Part shown: positions 34,706-43,277 of the stretch, one piece after another
How positions within the stretch are numbered: the stretch's first letter is position 1
Layout of the letters: each line of letters opens with the position of its first letter
NCBI RefSeq assembly: GCF_004319545.1
Contig: NZ_CP036313.1
Span: 4,404,501-4,468,500, forward strand
DNA length: 64,000 bases
Source of the DNA: Desulfobacter hydrogenophilus
GTDB taxonomy: Bacteria > Desulfobacterota > Desulfobacteria > Desulfobacterales > Desulfobacteraceae
Direction of reading: 5' to 3'
Position numbers and translations under genes: made by a program
Notes under the pieces: generated by a model
What the model saw: the letters and a program-made list of their open reading frames with translations, nothing else
The model's database searches: none
What the model was told of the DNA's origin: nothing

Positions 34706-35827
34706 TCAATATCCGGTTAATTCAATATAGCCCAGTCCCTGGATTTTATCTCCTTTGAAACGAGCGGCCCCTTCCCAGTATGTAAATGAATGGGTGTGCT
34801 CCTGATTGGGGACCAGGGGCGTGGCATATAGCTCGATTCCCTTTTCAGGAAGGGTGATCAGCCACTTATGGGGATATTTTTTTTTCGTAACCTGACTTTC
34901 CCATTTGTTTAGCGGACGAATGGTGAAATCCTGTTCTTCAAGGATTTCATAACTGCCGTCCGGAAAAAAGAGACTACCGAATCCATACCCGTTTGCTTCC
35001 CCGTTCTTGTTCCGAATCCGGCAAACCATAAGATCCCGGCCGTCATCCAGATGAGCAGAAAACCAGTCCCAACCGGAAACATCTTTGCTCATGGCTGACG
35101 TACTCCATTCATGATCAAGCCATGTAAACCCTTCGATCTCAAAGGGTTGGGTTCCAATCGTGATCACTCCCCGGGTTTTGATACGGGGGATGGAATAATA
35201 ATAAGAGCTATTGGAAAGATTCGGCCCTTTTCGGCTCAATCCCTGATTTCCCTGGAAAATGGGTTGAGAAAAATGACTGAAGAAGAGATCAAGCGCCACC
35301 GGACTTTCAGAAGCGGATAACCGCATGGTATCACCTGTCTGGATTACTTTCCAATCATCAACCCAGACCTTAAACGGAACGGCTTGACTTCCGGCGATAC
35401 CGATGCTTTCACGATTCATCCGCTGCATGGAATAAAATTTGGCATTGCTGACATCTGTTAAACCCAGATGAGCGAAATAAAGCTGTCGGGTCCGCCATTT
35501 TGATCCTTTTTTTAACGGTTTACAGGAAAGCGCCCGCCGAAAAAAAGTGAGCTGAAAACCAAACAGCTGGTGGTTTTGGGTTCTCAAATTTCCTGTATAG
35601 TACCACCACTCGGTCTGAAACGCTTCATGGGCGCCGCTGTCTTCCGGAAGCCTTATGTTTGCCGGTTTTTGTGCAATACTGTAGCATCCTAAATCCGAAC
35701 CGGATGACAGGGCCTGGGCAATGTTGATCCGCTCAGGAGATTCCGAACTGTCGCATCCGGTTAGCAAGACTGCTGCCAGTCCGCTTAAAAAGATAAGAAA
35801 AAAATGGTATGTTTTGCATCTGTTCAT
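34706..35827 (-). CDS. AttH-like (lipocalin-type, CrtC-related) lipoprotein
   Basis: A 373-residue exported protein with a lipobox (LLTGC, Cys25) and the AttH/CrtC-like beta-barrel pattern: EAFQTEWWYYTGNLRTQNHQ, FFRRALS, GFTWLDHEWSTSAMSKDVSG and WDWFSAHLDDGRDLMVCRIR. In the Att-type export systems the H component is a secreted or anchored protein of unknown enzymatic role. It is the last gene of a three-gene operon with an FtsX-type permease and an ATPase; only 5 nt separate it from the permease. Confidence 0.85.
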   Translation of the reverse strand: MNRCKTYHFFLIFLSGLAAVLLTGCDSSESPERINIAQALSSGSDLGCYSIAQKPANIRLPEDSGAHEAFQTEWWYYTGNLRTQNHQLFGFQLTFFRRALSCKPLKKGSKWRTRQLYFAHLGLTDVSNAKFYSMQRMNRESIGIAGSQAVPFKVWVDDWKVIQTGDTMRLSASESPVALDLFFSHFSQPIFQGNQGLSRKGPNLSNSSYYYSIPRIKTRGVITIGTQPFEIEGFTWLDHEWSTSAMSKDVSGWDWFSAHLDDGRDLMVCRIRNKNGEANGYGFGSLFFPDGSYEILEEQDFTIRPLNKWESQVTKKKYPHKWLITLPEKGIELYATPLVPNQEHTHSFTYWEGAARFKGDKIQGLGYIELTGY

Positions 35828-35832
35828 CTTTA

Positions 35833-38358
35833 CTATTCCATGTGCAGCGCACGGCTGATATTGGTTTTACCGGCTTGAAAGGCCGGAATAATTCCGGCAA
35901 TGACAGCAGCGCCAACAGAAAGAAGCAGGGCCTGCAATAAAATACCCATTGACAGGACCATGTCATAGCTCCACCCAAAGGATCGCTGGTTGATGATATC
36001 AATCAGAACCCAGGCAAGGAATACACCAAGGGGCAGGGCCAGTACACCGGAAACAAAACCGTTTATTCCGCATTCCATAATCATCAGTCGTCTCACCTGA
36101 TCAGACTTTGCACCGCATGCCCGTAATATTCCCAACTCTTTTTTTCGTTCGATCAACAGAGCCATAACGGAATTCAGGATACCGGTAAAGGCAACAATTG
36201 CCGTCAGGATCTGAAGTGCCGTTGTTATCACAAACGTCTTGTCAAAAACGGAAAGGATACTTTGTTTAATGCTCAAGCCGGAGACCACTTTAACCATTTT
36301 GGTTTCAGGAATCATTTTTTTTATCATATGAATCGTTGGTTCGATCTCATCCGTTGAATTTAAGAAAACCTGAATGGATGTGATATCGTCAAGTCCCCAG
36401 TATTTTTTCATTACATTCCGGCTGACAACTGCCCGGCCGCCACCCATGAAAAAATCCCTGAACACACCAACGACCTTGAATCGAACAGGTCCTTGAATTG
36501 TTTCCAGCGTAACATGGTTTCCATTTTCCGGATTAAATGAATGTTTCCGGGCGAATATTTCAGAGACCAGTATCCATCCCTGTTCAAGAAAGGGTTCCAT
36601 CTTATCGGGCCGCTGTGCGGTCCATGTCCATTGCTTTTCGGAAAGATCCTTAATGTATGAGAATATATGGACTTCACCGGCGACCACGGAATAAATCCGG
36701 TGAATGTTATAGGCAGACAGATCCTTTACCTGGGGCAATTTGTGTATCTGGTCCAAAAGATCGAAATCAAGCCTCCTGTCCAGCTCATCTGTGGAAGAGA
36801 CATGGATATCTGCCCCTATATGCCCGTCTACCCATGTTTCAATAGATGCCCTGAAGCTTTTGGTCATGATTTCTATTCCAATAAATACTGAGACCACCAC
36901 CATCAGAGAGGCAATTAATACGCTGGTGCGGCTCAAGGATCTGACAATATTCCTGGCAGCCATTTTAAACAGGACTTTTCCGTATTTTTTCACCAGACCG
37001 GAACTGGCCCAGGAAATTAGAAGAACAAGCCCAGGGGCCAGGAACGAACTGCCCAGAAAGAGAATAAAAACCCCGATAAAATCATATGCCGGCGGCAGGG
37101 CGACTACTTTAAAAATCATAACCGCACAGGATATGAGTAACAAGCCTGTAAACATGAAGACGGGAATCTTATTTTGAATAGCGCGTTCAGACGCAGACCG
37201 CTGCATCAGGGTGATGGGAATGGCACGGGATGCCTTTAAAGCAGGAAAGATTGAAGCCAGGAACGAGGCTGTGATACCCGCCAGAACGCCTTTCAAAATG
37301 GTCATCGAACTGATATGGGCCTGGCTGACAGTGAGAACAAAATACATATCGGAAACCGTGCTGCAGACAGCATTAACTGCTCCTTTGCCAAATCCGACGC
37401 CAAGAAGGGCCCCAAGAATGGATCCGATAAGGGAAAACAAGAACACCTCCAGGATCACCATTAGAAATATCTGCCGGCCACTTGCGCCAAGGGCTTTCAG
37501 GGTTCCGTTGATGTGTCGTCGTCGGGCAACGGAAAAAGAGACGGTGTTATAAATCAAAAAGATCCCCATAAACAATGCCAGCATTGAAAATGCTGTCAAG
37601 CTGGTTTCAAATGACCGGGACAACCCGCGGACCACCTGGTTCTGTTTATTTGTTTCGACCAGAAAAACCCCTTTGGGAAGAATCTGCCGGACTTTATCAA
37701 TGTCATCCTTATGCAGTAAGAGATCAATTCGAGTAATATTGTCACCCAATTCCAGGAGTTCCTGAGCTGTTGCAATATCAGTTAAAATAACACCGTCGGC
37801 CGGATTTCTGCTATTTACATCTCCGGTATCAATAAATCCGGCAACAATGGCTTTGATCTCTTTATTTCCGAATCTAAGATAGATGGGACGATTTAATTTC
37901 ACATTGAACTGCCGGGCATTACGACGGGAAATAAGAACACCAGGTCTGCCGGAAGACAGGTCCATGGGCCTGGAATTAGTCCCTTTTATGGTTTCAAATG
38001 ACCGGAAGTAAATTTCAGAGAAGGGATCAATTCCCATCAGGGTAAAGGTTTTATTTCCCAGCTGATCTGTTTTTACATGTCTTGTTATCACGGGTGCACT
38101 GGCTTTGATACCTAATTGGGTGCGCAATTGTGTAAAAAGGTGCTGGGGAATCGTAAAATTACTTCCCACGATCTGGTGGGTACTGCGGGAAGTCAGGGCT
38201 GATGTGGAGAGTTCAAAGGATTTGGTAATGCTCGTTTTTGATATGTCTATGGCGATCACCCCTGCTACACCAATGGCTATGCCGATGGTCATGAGAGCGG
38301 TCCTTAAAGGATGGCGAAGGCTTAAACGAAAGCATATTTTGAACAAAACGCTTGTCAT
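35833..38358 (-). CDS. FtsX/MacB-type ABC permease with two FtsX domains
   Basis: An 841-residue protein with an N-terminal helix (FRLSLRHPLRTALMTIGIAI), a large extracytoplasmic domain, then three helices of an FtsX domain (LTAFSMLALFMGIFLIYNTV). The second half repeats the plan: RNIVRSLSRTSVLIASLMVV, an external domain and a C-terminal FtsX domain (QILTAIVAFTGILNSVMALL and RKKELGILRACGA). This corresponds to a fused AttF-AttG. It probably extracts or secretes a lipophilic substrate together with the ATPase. TAATG links it to the ATPase gene. Confidence 0.9.
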   Translation of the reverse strand: MTSVLFKICFRLSLRHPLRTALMTIGIAIGVAGVIAIDISKTSITKSFELSTSALTSRSTHQIVGSNFTIPQHLFTQLRTQLGIKASAPVITRHVKTDQLGNKTFTLMGIDPFSEIYFRSFETIKGTNSRPMDLSSGRPGVLISRRNARQFNVKLNRPIYLRFGNKEIKAIVAGFIDTGDVNSRNPADGVILTDIATAQELLELGDNITRIDLLLHKDDIDKVRQILPKGVFLVETNKQNQVVRGLSRSFETSLTAFSMLALFMGIFLIYNTVSFSVARRRHINGTLKALGASGRQIFLMVILEVFLFSLIGSILGALLGVGFGKGAVNAVCSTVSDMYFVLTVSQAHISSMTILKGVLAGITASFLASIFPALKASRAIPITLMQRSASERAIQNKIPVFMFTGLLLISCAVMIFKVVALPPAYDFIGVFILFLGSSFLAPGLVLLISWASSGLVKKYGKVLFKMAARNIVRSLSRTSVLIASLMVVVSVFIGIEIMTKSFRASIETWVDGHIGADIHVSSTDELDRRLDFDLLDQIHKLPQVKDLSAYNIHRIYSVVAGEVHIFSYIKDLSEKQWTWTAQRPDKMEPFLEQGWILVSEIFARKHSFNPENGNHVTLETIQGPVRFKVVGVFRDFFMGGGRAVVSRNVMKKYWGLDDITSIQVFLNSTDEIEPTIHMIKKMIPETKMVKVVSGLSIKQSILSVFDKTFVITTALQILTAIVAFTGILNSVMALLIERKKELGILRACGAKSDQVRRLMIMECGINGFVSGVLALPLGVFLAWVLIDIINQRSFGWSYDMVLSMGILLQALLLSVGAAVIAGIIPAFQAGKTNISRALHME

Positions 38359-39050
38359 TATAATACATTCAACCCGGATGCCTGTGGAACCAGCAACTGA
38401 TCTTTGACTGCATAAACGTGATCTGCAAACCCCATGGCTTCAGGGCTGTGGGTGACCATAATCAAGGTTTTATTATGAATTTTAACAAGATCAGTGATCA
38501 TTTCAAGGACAGCAAGTCCTGTTTCGCTGTCCAGATTTCCGGTGGGTTCGTCTGCCAGGATTATATCCGGGTCATTGGCCAGTGAGCGGACAATGGCTAC
38601 CCGCTGTTGTTCACCGCCTGAAAGGGTATCCGGGAAATCATTTTTTCTATCGGCAAGACCTACGGTTTCAAGCAACGCCATGACTCTGGGTAAAAATATA
38701 TCTTTGGGTGTATTGTCCAGTTCAGCAACAAGGGTAATGTTTTCAAGGACGGAAAGAACCGGTATCAGGTTGAAAAATTGATAAATAAAACCGATTCGGC
38801 GACGTCTGAATAGGGTTCTTTCCGAATCGTCAAAATCGGTGATACAAAGATCTCCGACATGTATCGTGCCGCTGTCCGGCAGATCTATACCGCTGATCAG
38901 GTTGAGCAGAGAACTTTTTCCAACGCCGCTCTTACCGACTATCACGGAAATTTTCCCGGCAACCAGAGTAGCGCTCATATCTTTAAAAATAACCCGTTTT
39001 GTTTTGCTGTCATCGTATGATTTATCGATATGGGATAGTTTAAGGTTCAC
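38358..39050 (-). CDS. LolD/MacB-type ABC ATPase of the Att-like system
   Basis: The 230-residue ATPase has Walker A VGKSGVGKSS, the Q-loop FIYQFFNLIPVLSVLENI, signature LSGGEQQRVAI, Walker B IILADEPTGNLD and the H-loop MVTHSPEA. It is the LolD/MacB class that drives FtsX-type permeases. The stop overlaps the permease ATG by 1 nt (TAATG). mutM ends 20 nt upstream of its start, so the two may share a transcript. Confidence 0.92.
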   Translation of the reverse strand: MNLKLSHIDKSYDDSKTKRVIFKDMSATLVAGKISVIVGKSGVGKSSLLNLISGIDLPDSGTIHVGDLCITDFDDSERTLFRRRRIGFIYQFFNLIPVLSVLENITLVAELDNTPKDIFLPRVMALLETVGLADRKNDFPDTLSGGEQQRVAIVRSLANDPDIILADEPTGNLDSETGLAVLEMITDLVKIHNKTLIMVTHSPEAMGFADHVYAVKDQLLVPQASGLNVL

Positions 39051-39070
39051 CCTTTGATTCCCTATATGTT

Positions 39071-39955
39071 TTAATGCATTACATTTGCCGATGGATCGTT
39101 GTTGACCAAGTCTGTGGATGAATGGGGTGGGGATTGACAGGTCTCACAGATATGGCTGCTTCGCTGGCCGACAATGATGCGTTTAATTTTATTCCGGCAT
39201 CTTGGGCAGGGCCGGTTTGTGCGTCGGAATACATTTAATTGAAGCTGGTTGCGCCCCTGTTTGTGGTCTGCTGAAATAAAATTGGTTTTACTGCCGCCCA
39301 AAGATGTTCCATTGTTTTGGATACCTTTGCGCAACACCTTTCGAATCGCCCGGTGGAGCATTTTGATTTCATGGTCGGCCAGGGTTGATGAGATGCGCAA
39401 GGGATGAATTTTGGATGCCCACAGGGCCTCATCCACATAAATGTTGCCCAAACCGGCAATAAAGGTTTGATCCAATAAAAGCGGCTTCAGGCAGCGGTCA
39501 CGAGACAGCAGCGCCTTTTGAAATTGCCTGGCAGTAAATTTGGGGGACAGGGGCTCTGGCCCCAATCTGTCAAGAATTGCGGCAGGACGCTTCGTGAGGT
39601 GCATGCGGCCGAATTTGCGGGTGTCATGAAAATGCAGACAGCGGTTGTCGCTAAGGTATAACACAACCTGTACATGTTTTGATATGGGTTCAGCATTGCT
39701 TGTCACCAGCATTCTCCCTGTCATACGCAAGTGAATCAACAAACTAAAAGGAGAGTCAAAATCGAAAATTATGTATTTTCCCCGTCGCCAGATAGAAGTG
39801 ACCGCTAGCCCTTTTATGCGACGGGTAAATGATTCCGGCGTTTGATCCGATATGGTTTTGGACCAATTCACCTTTACACCGACAATATGTCTGCCGATAA
39901 TTCCAGCATGACCAAGGGTGTCAACCACGGTCTGAACTTCCGGTAATTCGGGCAT
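39071..39955 (-). CDS. mutM: Formamidopyrimidine-DNA glycosylase
   Basis: MutM/Fpg removes 8-oxoguanine and formamidopyrimidines and cuts the abasic site. The start is set at 39955 because the mature protein must begin PELPEV, with Pro as catalytic nucleophile and Glu next; AGGAGG lies 11 nt upstream. The 294-residue protein also has KYIIFDFDSPFSLLIHLRMT, the DTRKFGRM segment, LLLDQTFIAGLGNIYVDEAL and a C-terminal zinc finger C-PR-C...C-ET-C. It guards against oxidative damage, like xth and the O2-defence genes. Confidence 0.95.
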   Translation of the reverse strand: MPELPEVQTVVDTLGHAGIIGRHIVGVKVNWSKTISDQTPESFTRRIKGLAVTSIWRRGKYIIFDFDSPFSLLIHLRMTGRMLVTSNAEPISKHVQVVLYLSDNRCLHFHDTRKFGRMHLTKRPAAILDRLGPEPLSPKFTARQFQKALLSRDRCLKPLLLDQTFIAGLGNIYVDEALWASKIHPLRISSTLADHEIKMLHRAIRKVLRKGIQNNGTSLGGSKTNFISADHKQGRNQLQLNVFRRTNRPCPRCRNKIKRIIVGQRSSHICETCQSPPHSSTDLVNNDPSANVMH

Positions 39956-40025
39956 GCTATGATCTGCCTCCTGTAAAACCAGATAAAATTCGCAACGATG
40001 ACGTCCCCCGGGACCAACCGAACAC

Positions 40026-40283
40026 TCAAGAGGATGAACCGGATCCATTTTCCATGAATCCGCTGGATTTATCCTGGACGAGAATCCCTTTGCTTTTCAA
40101 ATCAGCCAATATGTTTTTAAGCTGCATTTTTGAGCAATCATTAATATTATAAACATTTTGAACGTTATCTTTGAACAATAATACCAGGTGATCATTTTCA
40201 TTCAGGTACGCCATGTGAAGATACTCTTTTGAAAGCCAAGGTTTCATACTTTCCAAAAAGTCTGTGAGCATGCATGTTTTCAT
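40026..40283 (-). CDS. Small hypothetical protein upstream of mutM
   Basis: An 85-residue protein starting MKTCMLTDFLESMKPWLSKE, with GGGAGGAACA upstream of ATG 40283. It has a helix, a strand-rich middle (HLVLLFKDNVQNVYNI) and a second helix; the C-terminus is Ser/Gly rich. No signal or membrane segment is present and no family is recognised. It reads in the same direction as mutM, 70 nt upstream. Confidence 0.6.
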   Translation of the reverse strand: MKTCMLTDFLESMKPWLSKEYLHMAYLNENDHLVLLFKDNVQNVYNINDCSKMQLKNILADLKSKGILVQDKSSGFMENGSGSSS

Positions 40284-40539
40284 TGTTCCTCCCTCACTTT
40301 TTATGGTTAGCCGCTTTTGTTTGCGTAAAATCCATCTAATTAAAGATATGGCAGGGCAGCTCTAAATCAATCTGCAACATCGACAAACTTGATTCCATTA
40401 TTTTCATACTATTGTTATTTTGTATTTCTCCTCGTTTTTAAGCTCAATCTATAATATTAACAAATCCAGGTGTTTCCTCAATTTCATACAAAAAAAATCA
40501 GCAAATATTATGTAATATGATCCTGTCCCTGAGCTATGA

Positions 40540-41445
40540 TTATTTCTCAAGAATGGAATTAACGACTTTGAGCATCTCTTTTCTCAGCCATTTGTGTGGT
40601 TCGTCCTCCTGATAGGATTGATGCCAGATCATATTCATTTTTCCCGACGCAAATTGAAAAGGCAGTGAAGAAAAGGCAAAATCAGTCATCTCAGTAAGTT
40701 CCATCAAGGATGGCAGAGTTGCAAGCATATCTGTTCCTTTTAAATAAGTTGCAATACTGGAAAAATTGGGGGCAAAAATTTCAACTCTGCGACGTTGTCC
40801 CTGGGTACTCAAATAATCATCCACCCCGCCCTTAAAATTCTGTAGAAATGAGAGCCCTATATGTCCAGAATCTAAATAATCCTTCATATCTTTTGGTGCA
40901 TCCCTCACAGATGGGTCATAAAAAACTACAGTATGCATGGAGAAAAGTACTCGTTGCATTATATCTGGTACGTCGGGACTAAATCCAACAATGGCCAGAT
41001 CGCATTTCTTGTCACGCAGTAGTTCAGCCGAGGGCAAATGAGGTGAGATAACTTTAAGAGTGAAACGTTTCAATTTTTTTTTAACCTGTTTATAAAAAAG
41101 GGGCAGAAGCAAACTGTTCTGAAAATCGTTAGCAGCTATAACCAGGTCTATTTCGCTTTCAGCGGGTGAAAATAAGGAAATTTGTACAAGGCCTTTGAGT
41201 TCACCAAGAATCCGCTCTACCTTTTCAGCCATCTGTTCTGCATACACTGTCGGGGATATTGTTCTTCCTGCCCGGATAAAAAGGGGGTCTCCTAAAATCT
41301 CTCGTAGTTTCTCCACCGTATGGCTAACAGCAGATTGAGTAATACCGAGTTTGTCTGCAGCACCTGTGATCGTGCCGACTTCTATTACGGTGAGAAACAC
41401 ACGCAGGCTTTTTCCATCCAGAGACAACCAATCAATTTTATTCAT
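40540..41445 (-). CDS. LysR-family transcriptional regulator
   Basis: A 301-residue LysR-type regulator with an N-terminal winged helix: SLRVFLTVIEVGTITGAADK and LGITQSAVSHTVEKLREILG, followed by the co-inducer binding domain. The ATG at 41445 (MNKIDWLSLDGKSL) is chosen because it gives the usual distance to the helix-turn-helix; an in-frame ATG lies 16 codons further up, and neither has a clear ribosome binding site. It is divergent from a ferredoxin and an exported OsmC-like protein gene, which are its likely targets. Confidence 0.9.
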   Translation of the reverse strand: MNKIDWLSLDGKSLRVFLTVIEVGTITGAADKLGITQSAVSHTVEKLREILGDPLFIRAGRTISPTVYAEQMAEKVERILGELKGLVQISLFSPAESEIDLVIAANDFQNSLLLPLFYKQVKKKLKRFTLKVISPHLPSAELLRDKKCDLAIVGFSPDVPDIMQRVLFSMHTVVFYDPSVRDAPKDMKDYLDSGHIGLSFLQNFKGGVDDYLSTQGQRRRVEIFAPNFSSIATYLKGTDMLATLPSLMELTEMTDFAFSSLPFQFASGKMNMIWHQSYQEDEPHKWLRKEMLKVVNSILEK

Positions 41446-41450
41446 ATATA

Positions 41451-41493
41451 ATATGAAAACATATCTATTGTTTAGATGCAATAAAATTCGCAT
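41451..41493. promoter_or_regulatory. Dyad sequences in the LysR/ferredoxin divergent promoter region
   Basis: ATATGAAAACATAT (41451-41464) is a 5-4-5 palindrome next to the LysR start, and ATGC-N10-GCAT (41476-41493) is a second dyad. LysR regulators usually bind such dyads in the divergent promoter and control both directions. No inducer can be read from this. Confidence 0.35.
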
Positions 41494-41546
41494 AATTGGA
41501 TCAAAACGAACTGATATTTAATTTTTAAAAAAGAGGAGAATAAAAA

Positions 41547-41600
41547 ATGATTTTAAAGGAAATATATTCAGCCTTGGCAAATATCAATGTAACAGACTGA
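41547..41600 (+). CDS. Possible 17-residue leader peptide before the ferredoxin
   Basis: AAGAGGAG 8 nt upstream of ATG 41547 introduces a 17-codon frame (MILKEIYSALANINVTD) ending 30 nt before the ferredoxin ATG. The ribosome binding site is better than for many genes here. It could be a leader peptide, or the remnant of a longer gene. No known attenuator features are visible. Confidence 0.3.
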   Translation: MILKEIYSALANINVTD

Positions 41601-41630
41601 TAATTAATTGTAAAAGGAGCGTCAATTAAA

Positions 41631-41879
41631 ATGAATAAAACAATAAATATCAACATGAATAAATGCGACGGGGATGGCATTTGTTTAACCAATTGTCCAA
41701 ACCAAGTTTTTGAACTTAGAGAAATAACAACAGATGAGTATGATTCCCTTAACTTCCTGGGGAAATTCAAAACAAAGATCAAAGGACGTGTGAAATCCTT
41801 TGCGGTTAATTTCGAAAATTGTGTGGAATGCGGTCTGTGCATTGAAAAATGCCATGAACGAGCGATTCAATTCATTTAA
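41631..41879 (+). CDS. Small ferredoxin with one Cys of the first cluster motif replaced by Asp
   Basis: An 82-residue ferredoxin-like protein. The C-terminal motif is C64-VE-C67-GL-C70-IEK-C74, a standard [4Fe-4S] set. The N-terminal motif is C12-DG-D15-GI-C18-LTN-C22-P: the second ligand is Asp instead of Cys, as in some Asp-ligated or [3Fe-4S] ferredoxins. A spacer of about 40 residues separates the motifs, longer than in clostridial types. An AAAAGGAG ribosome binding site precedes the ATG. It lies between LysR and the OsmC-like gene and may be expressed with the latter. Confidence 0.88.
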   Translation: MNKTININMNKCDGDGICLTNCPNQVFELREITTDEYDSLNFLGKFKTKIKGRVKSFAVNFENCVECGLCIEKCHERAIQFI

Positions 41880-41934
41880 TTCTCCCCAAACAAATTATTT
41901 ATGAACAAGGGCCATGACCCTAAAAGGAAAAACA

Positions 41935-43227
41935 ATGAAAACTAAATTAAGTACACTATCAATAATAGCAGCACTCCTTATTTCAGTAAGTACGGCTTAT
42001 GCACAAAAGGATGTAAACCAAAGCCCAAAAGTTTATCAAGTTGAAACAAGGTTGGGTAACTATACACGTCCTACAACATTTACCCCGACAAAAGCAGTAC
42101 CTGTCAACGGGGCTATTTCTGAAAATGTTGCCGCGACTACTCAAAATATACTCAACAAAGAGGCTCCTTTTCTTAAAAAAGGGCTGGTAAAACTTATTGG
42201 TGAAGAACAATTCAGTGCATGGGAGCTTGTCAGTGACGAAGGTGGCTCAGCGCATCACCAAACTGCTCCAAATCCTTTGACCTATTATGCAGTTGGTGCT
42301 TCTTCAAGTTTATTGACGCAAGTTGAAAGATTTATACAAATTTTGGATTTAGACGTTGAAGATGTAAAAGTGGAATCAAAAATCTTTTTCAGATGGTCTG
42401 ATCCGATGAGCGGTCAATGGTCTGGTTATACTGATAGCGTTATCTCTAATATTCTCATCAAAAGTAGTGAATCGCCTGAAAAAATAAAAATGTTAAAAGA
42501 AAAAGCGCTTAAAGCTTGGGCAGTTGGTGAGGGATTAGCAAAGAAAACGACAATTGATGTAGGGATTCTCATCAATGCGGATGATTGGGGTGGATTACAT
42601 GCTCGTCCTGGTAAAGTAGAATCCCCAATCTCTGTCGATAATGGCCGCACGATCACCACTGTAGCACCGGATCTGAATCTGAAAACAGTAGAAGTAGAAA
42701 AAGATCTTACATTAGATATGCATAATTTCCCCAATCCATTTATATTTACTGAAATATCTTTAGCCGAATCGGCACATGATGCTTCTCGACCATACCTGCA
42801 TAAAATAAGAGCGAAATCATTGACTGAAAATTACCAAACATGGGAGCTCTATGCCGATGATAGTCGGGGATATGAGGGTCTCGATAACGCACCTACATCA
42901 AGAGACTATTTTACGATAGGCACTTCGTTTTGTTTGATGAGCCAGCTTACTGCCAATAGAATGTACTTTCAAAAACAGGGTATCAATATCGATGATTTTA
43001 GAGTTGAACACCAGTTTAACTACCAACAAGATAATTTTATGACACCAACAATGACAGGCCATCTGGATTATGTGATCACAAGAGTCATCGTAAAAAGTGC
43101 AGCAGCAAAAGAGGCATTAACAAATTATGCGAAACAAGCCCTTCGCATGTGTTTTGCCGGTGAGGGCGTTCAAAATGAGACAGAGATGAAATCAAACATC
43201 TACCTGAATGGAATGATCGTCAAATAG
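41935..43227 (+). CDS. Exported protein with two OsmC-like repeats
   Basis: A 430-residue protein; start at 41935 (AAGGAAAAACA upstream) gives a clear signal peptide (STLSIIAALLISVSTAYA). Two repeats align with each other: residues 93-215 (SAWELVSDEGG, YYAVGASSSLLTQVERF, KALKAWAVGEG) and 300-426 (QTWELYADDSRG, YFTIGTSFCLMSQLTANR, KQALRMCFAGEG). They look like the OsmC/Ohr fold. The positions of the two catalytic cysteines are C333 and C406 in repeat 2 but Ser and Ala in repeat 1; these are the only cysteines in the protein. OsmC/Ohr are normally cytoplasmic and unfused. A periplasmic thiol peroxidase-like role is inferred. Confidence 0.7.
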   Translation: MKTKLSTLSIIAALLISVSTAYAQKDVNQSPKVYQVETRLGNYTRPTTFTPTKAVPVNGAISENVAATTQNILNKEAPFLKKGLVKLIGEEQFSAWELVSDEGGSAHHQTAPNPLTYYAVGASSSLLTQVERFIQILDLDVEDVKVESKIFFRWSDPMSGQWSGYTDSVISNILIKSSESPEKIKMLKEKALKAWAVGEGLAKKTTIDVGILINADDWGGLHARPGKVESPISVDNGRTITTVAPDLNLKTVEVEKDLTLDMHNFPNPFIFTEISLAESAHDASRPYLHKIRAKSLTENYQTWELYADDSRGYEGLDNAPTSRDYFTIGTSFCLMSQLTANRMYFQKQGINIDDFRVEHQFNYQQDNFMTPTMTGHLDYVITRVIVKSAAAKEALTNYAKQALRMCFAGEGVQNETEMKSNIYLNGMIVK

Positions 43228-43277
43228 TTTAGGCCCCCCAATTTAATTGACTAAAACAAGGATCAAGACCGGATTGG

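Noticed and set aside
40505-40518. ATATTATGTAATAT palindrome downstream of the LysR gene
   Set aside because: Located after the stop codon, in AT-rich sequence where such dyads arise by chance; no T-run for a terminator.
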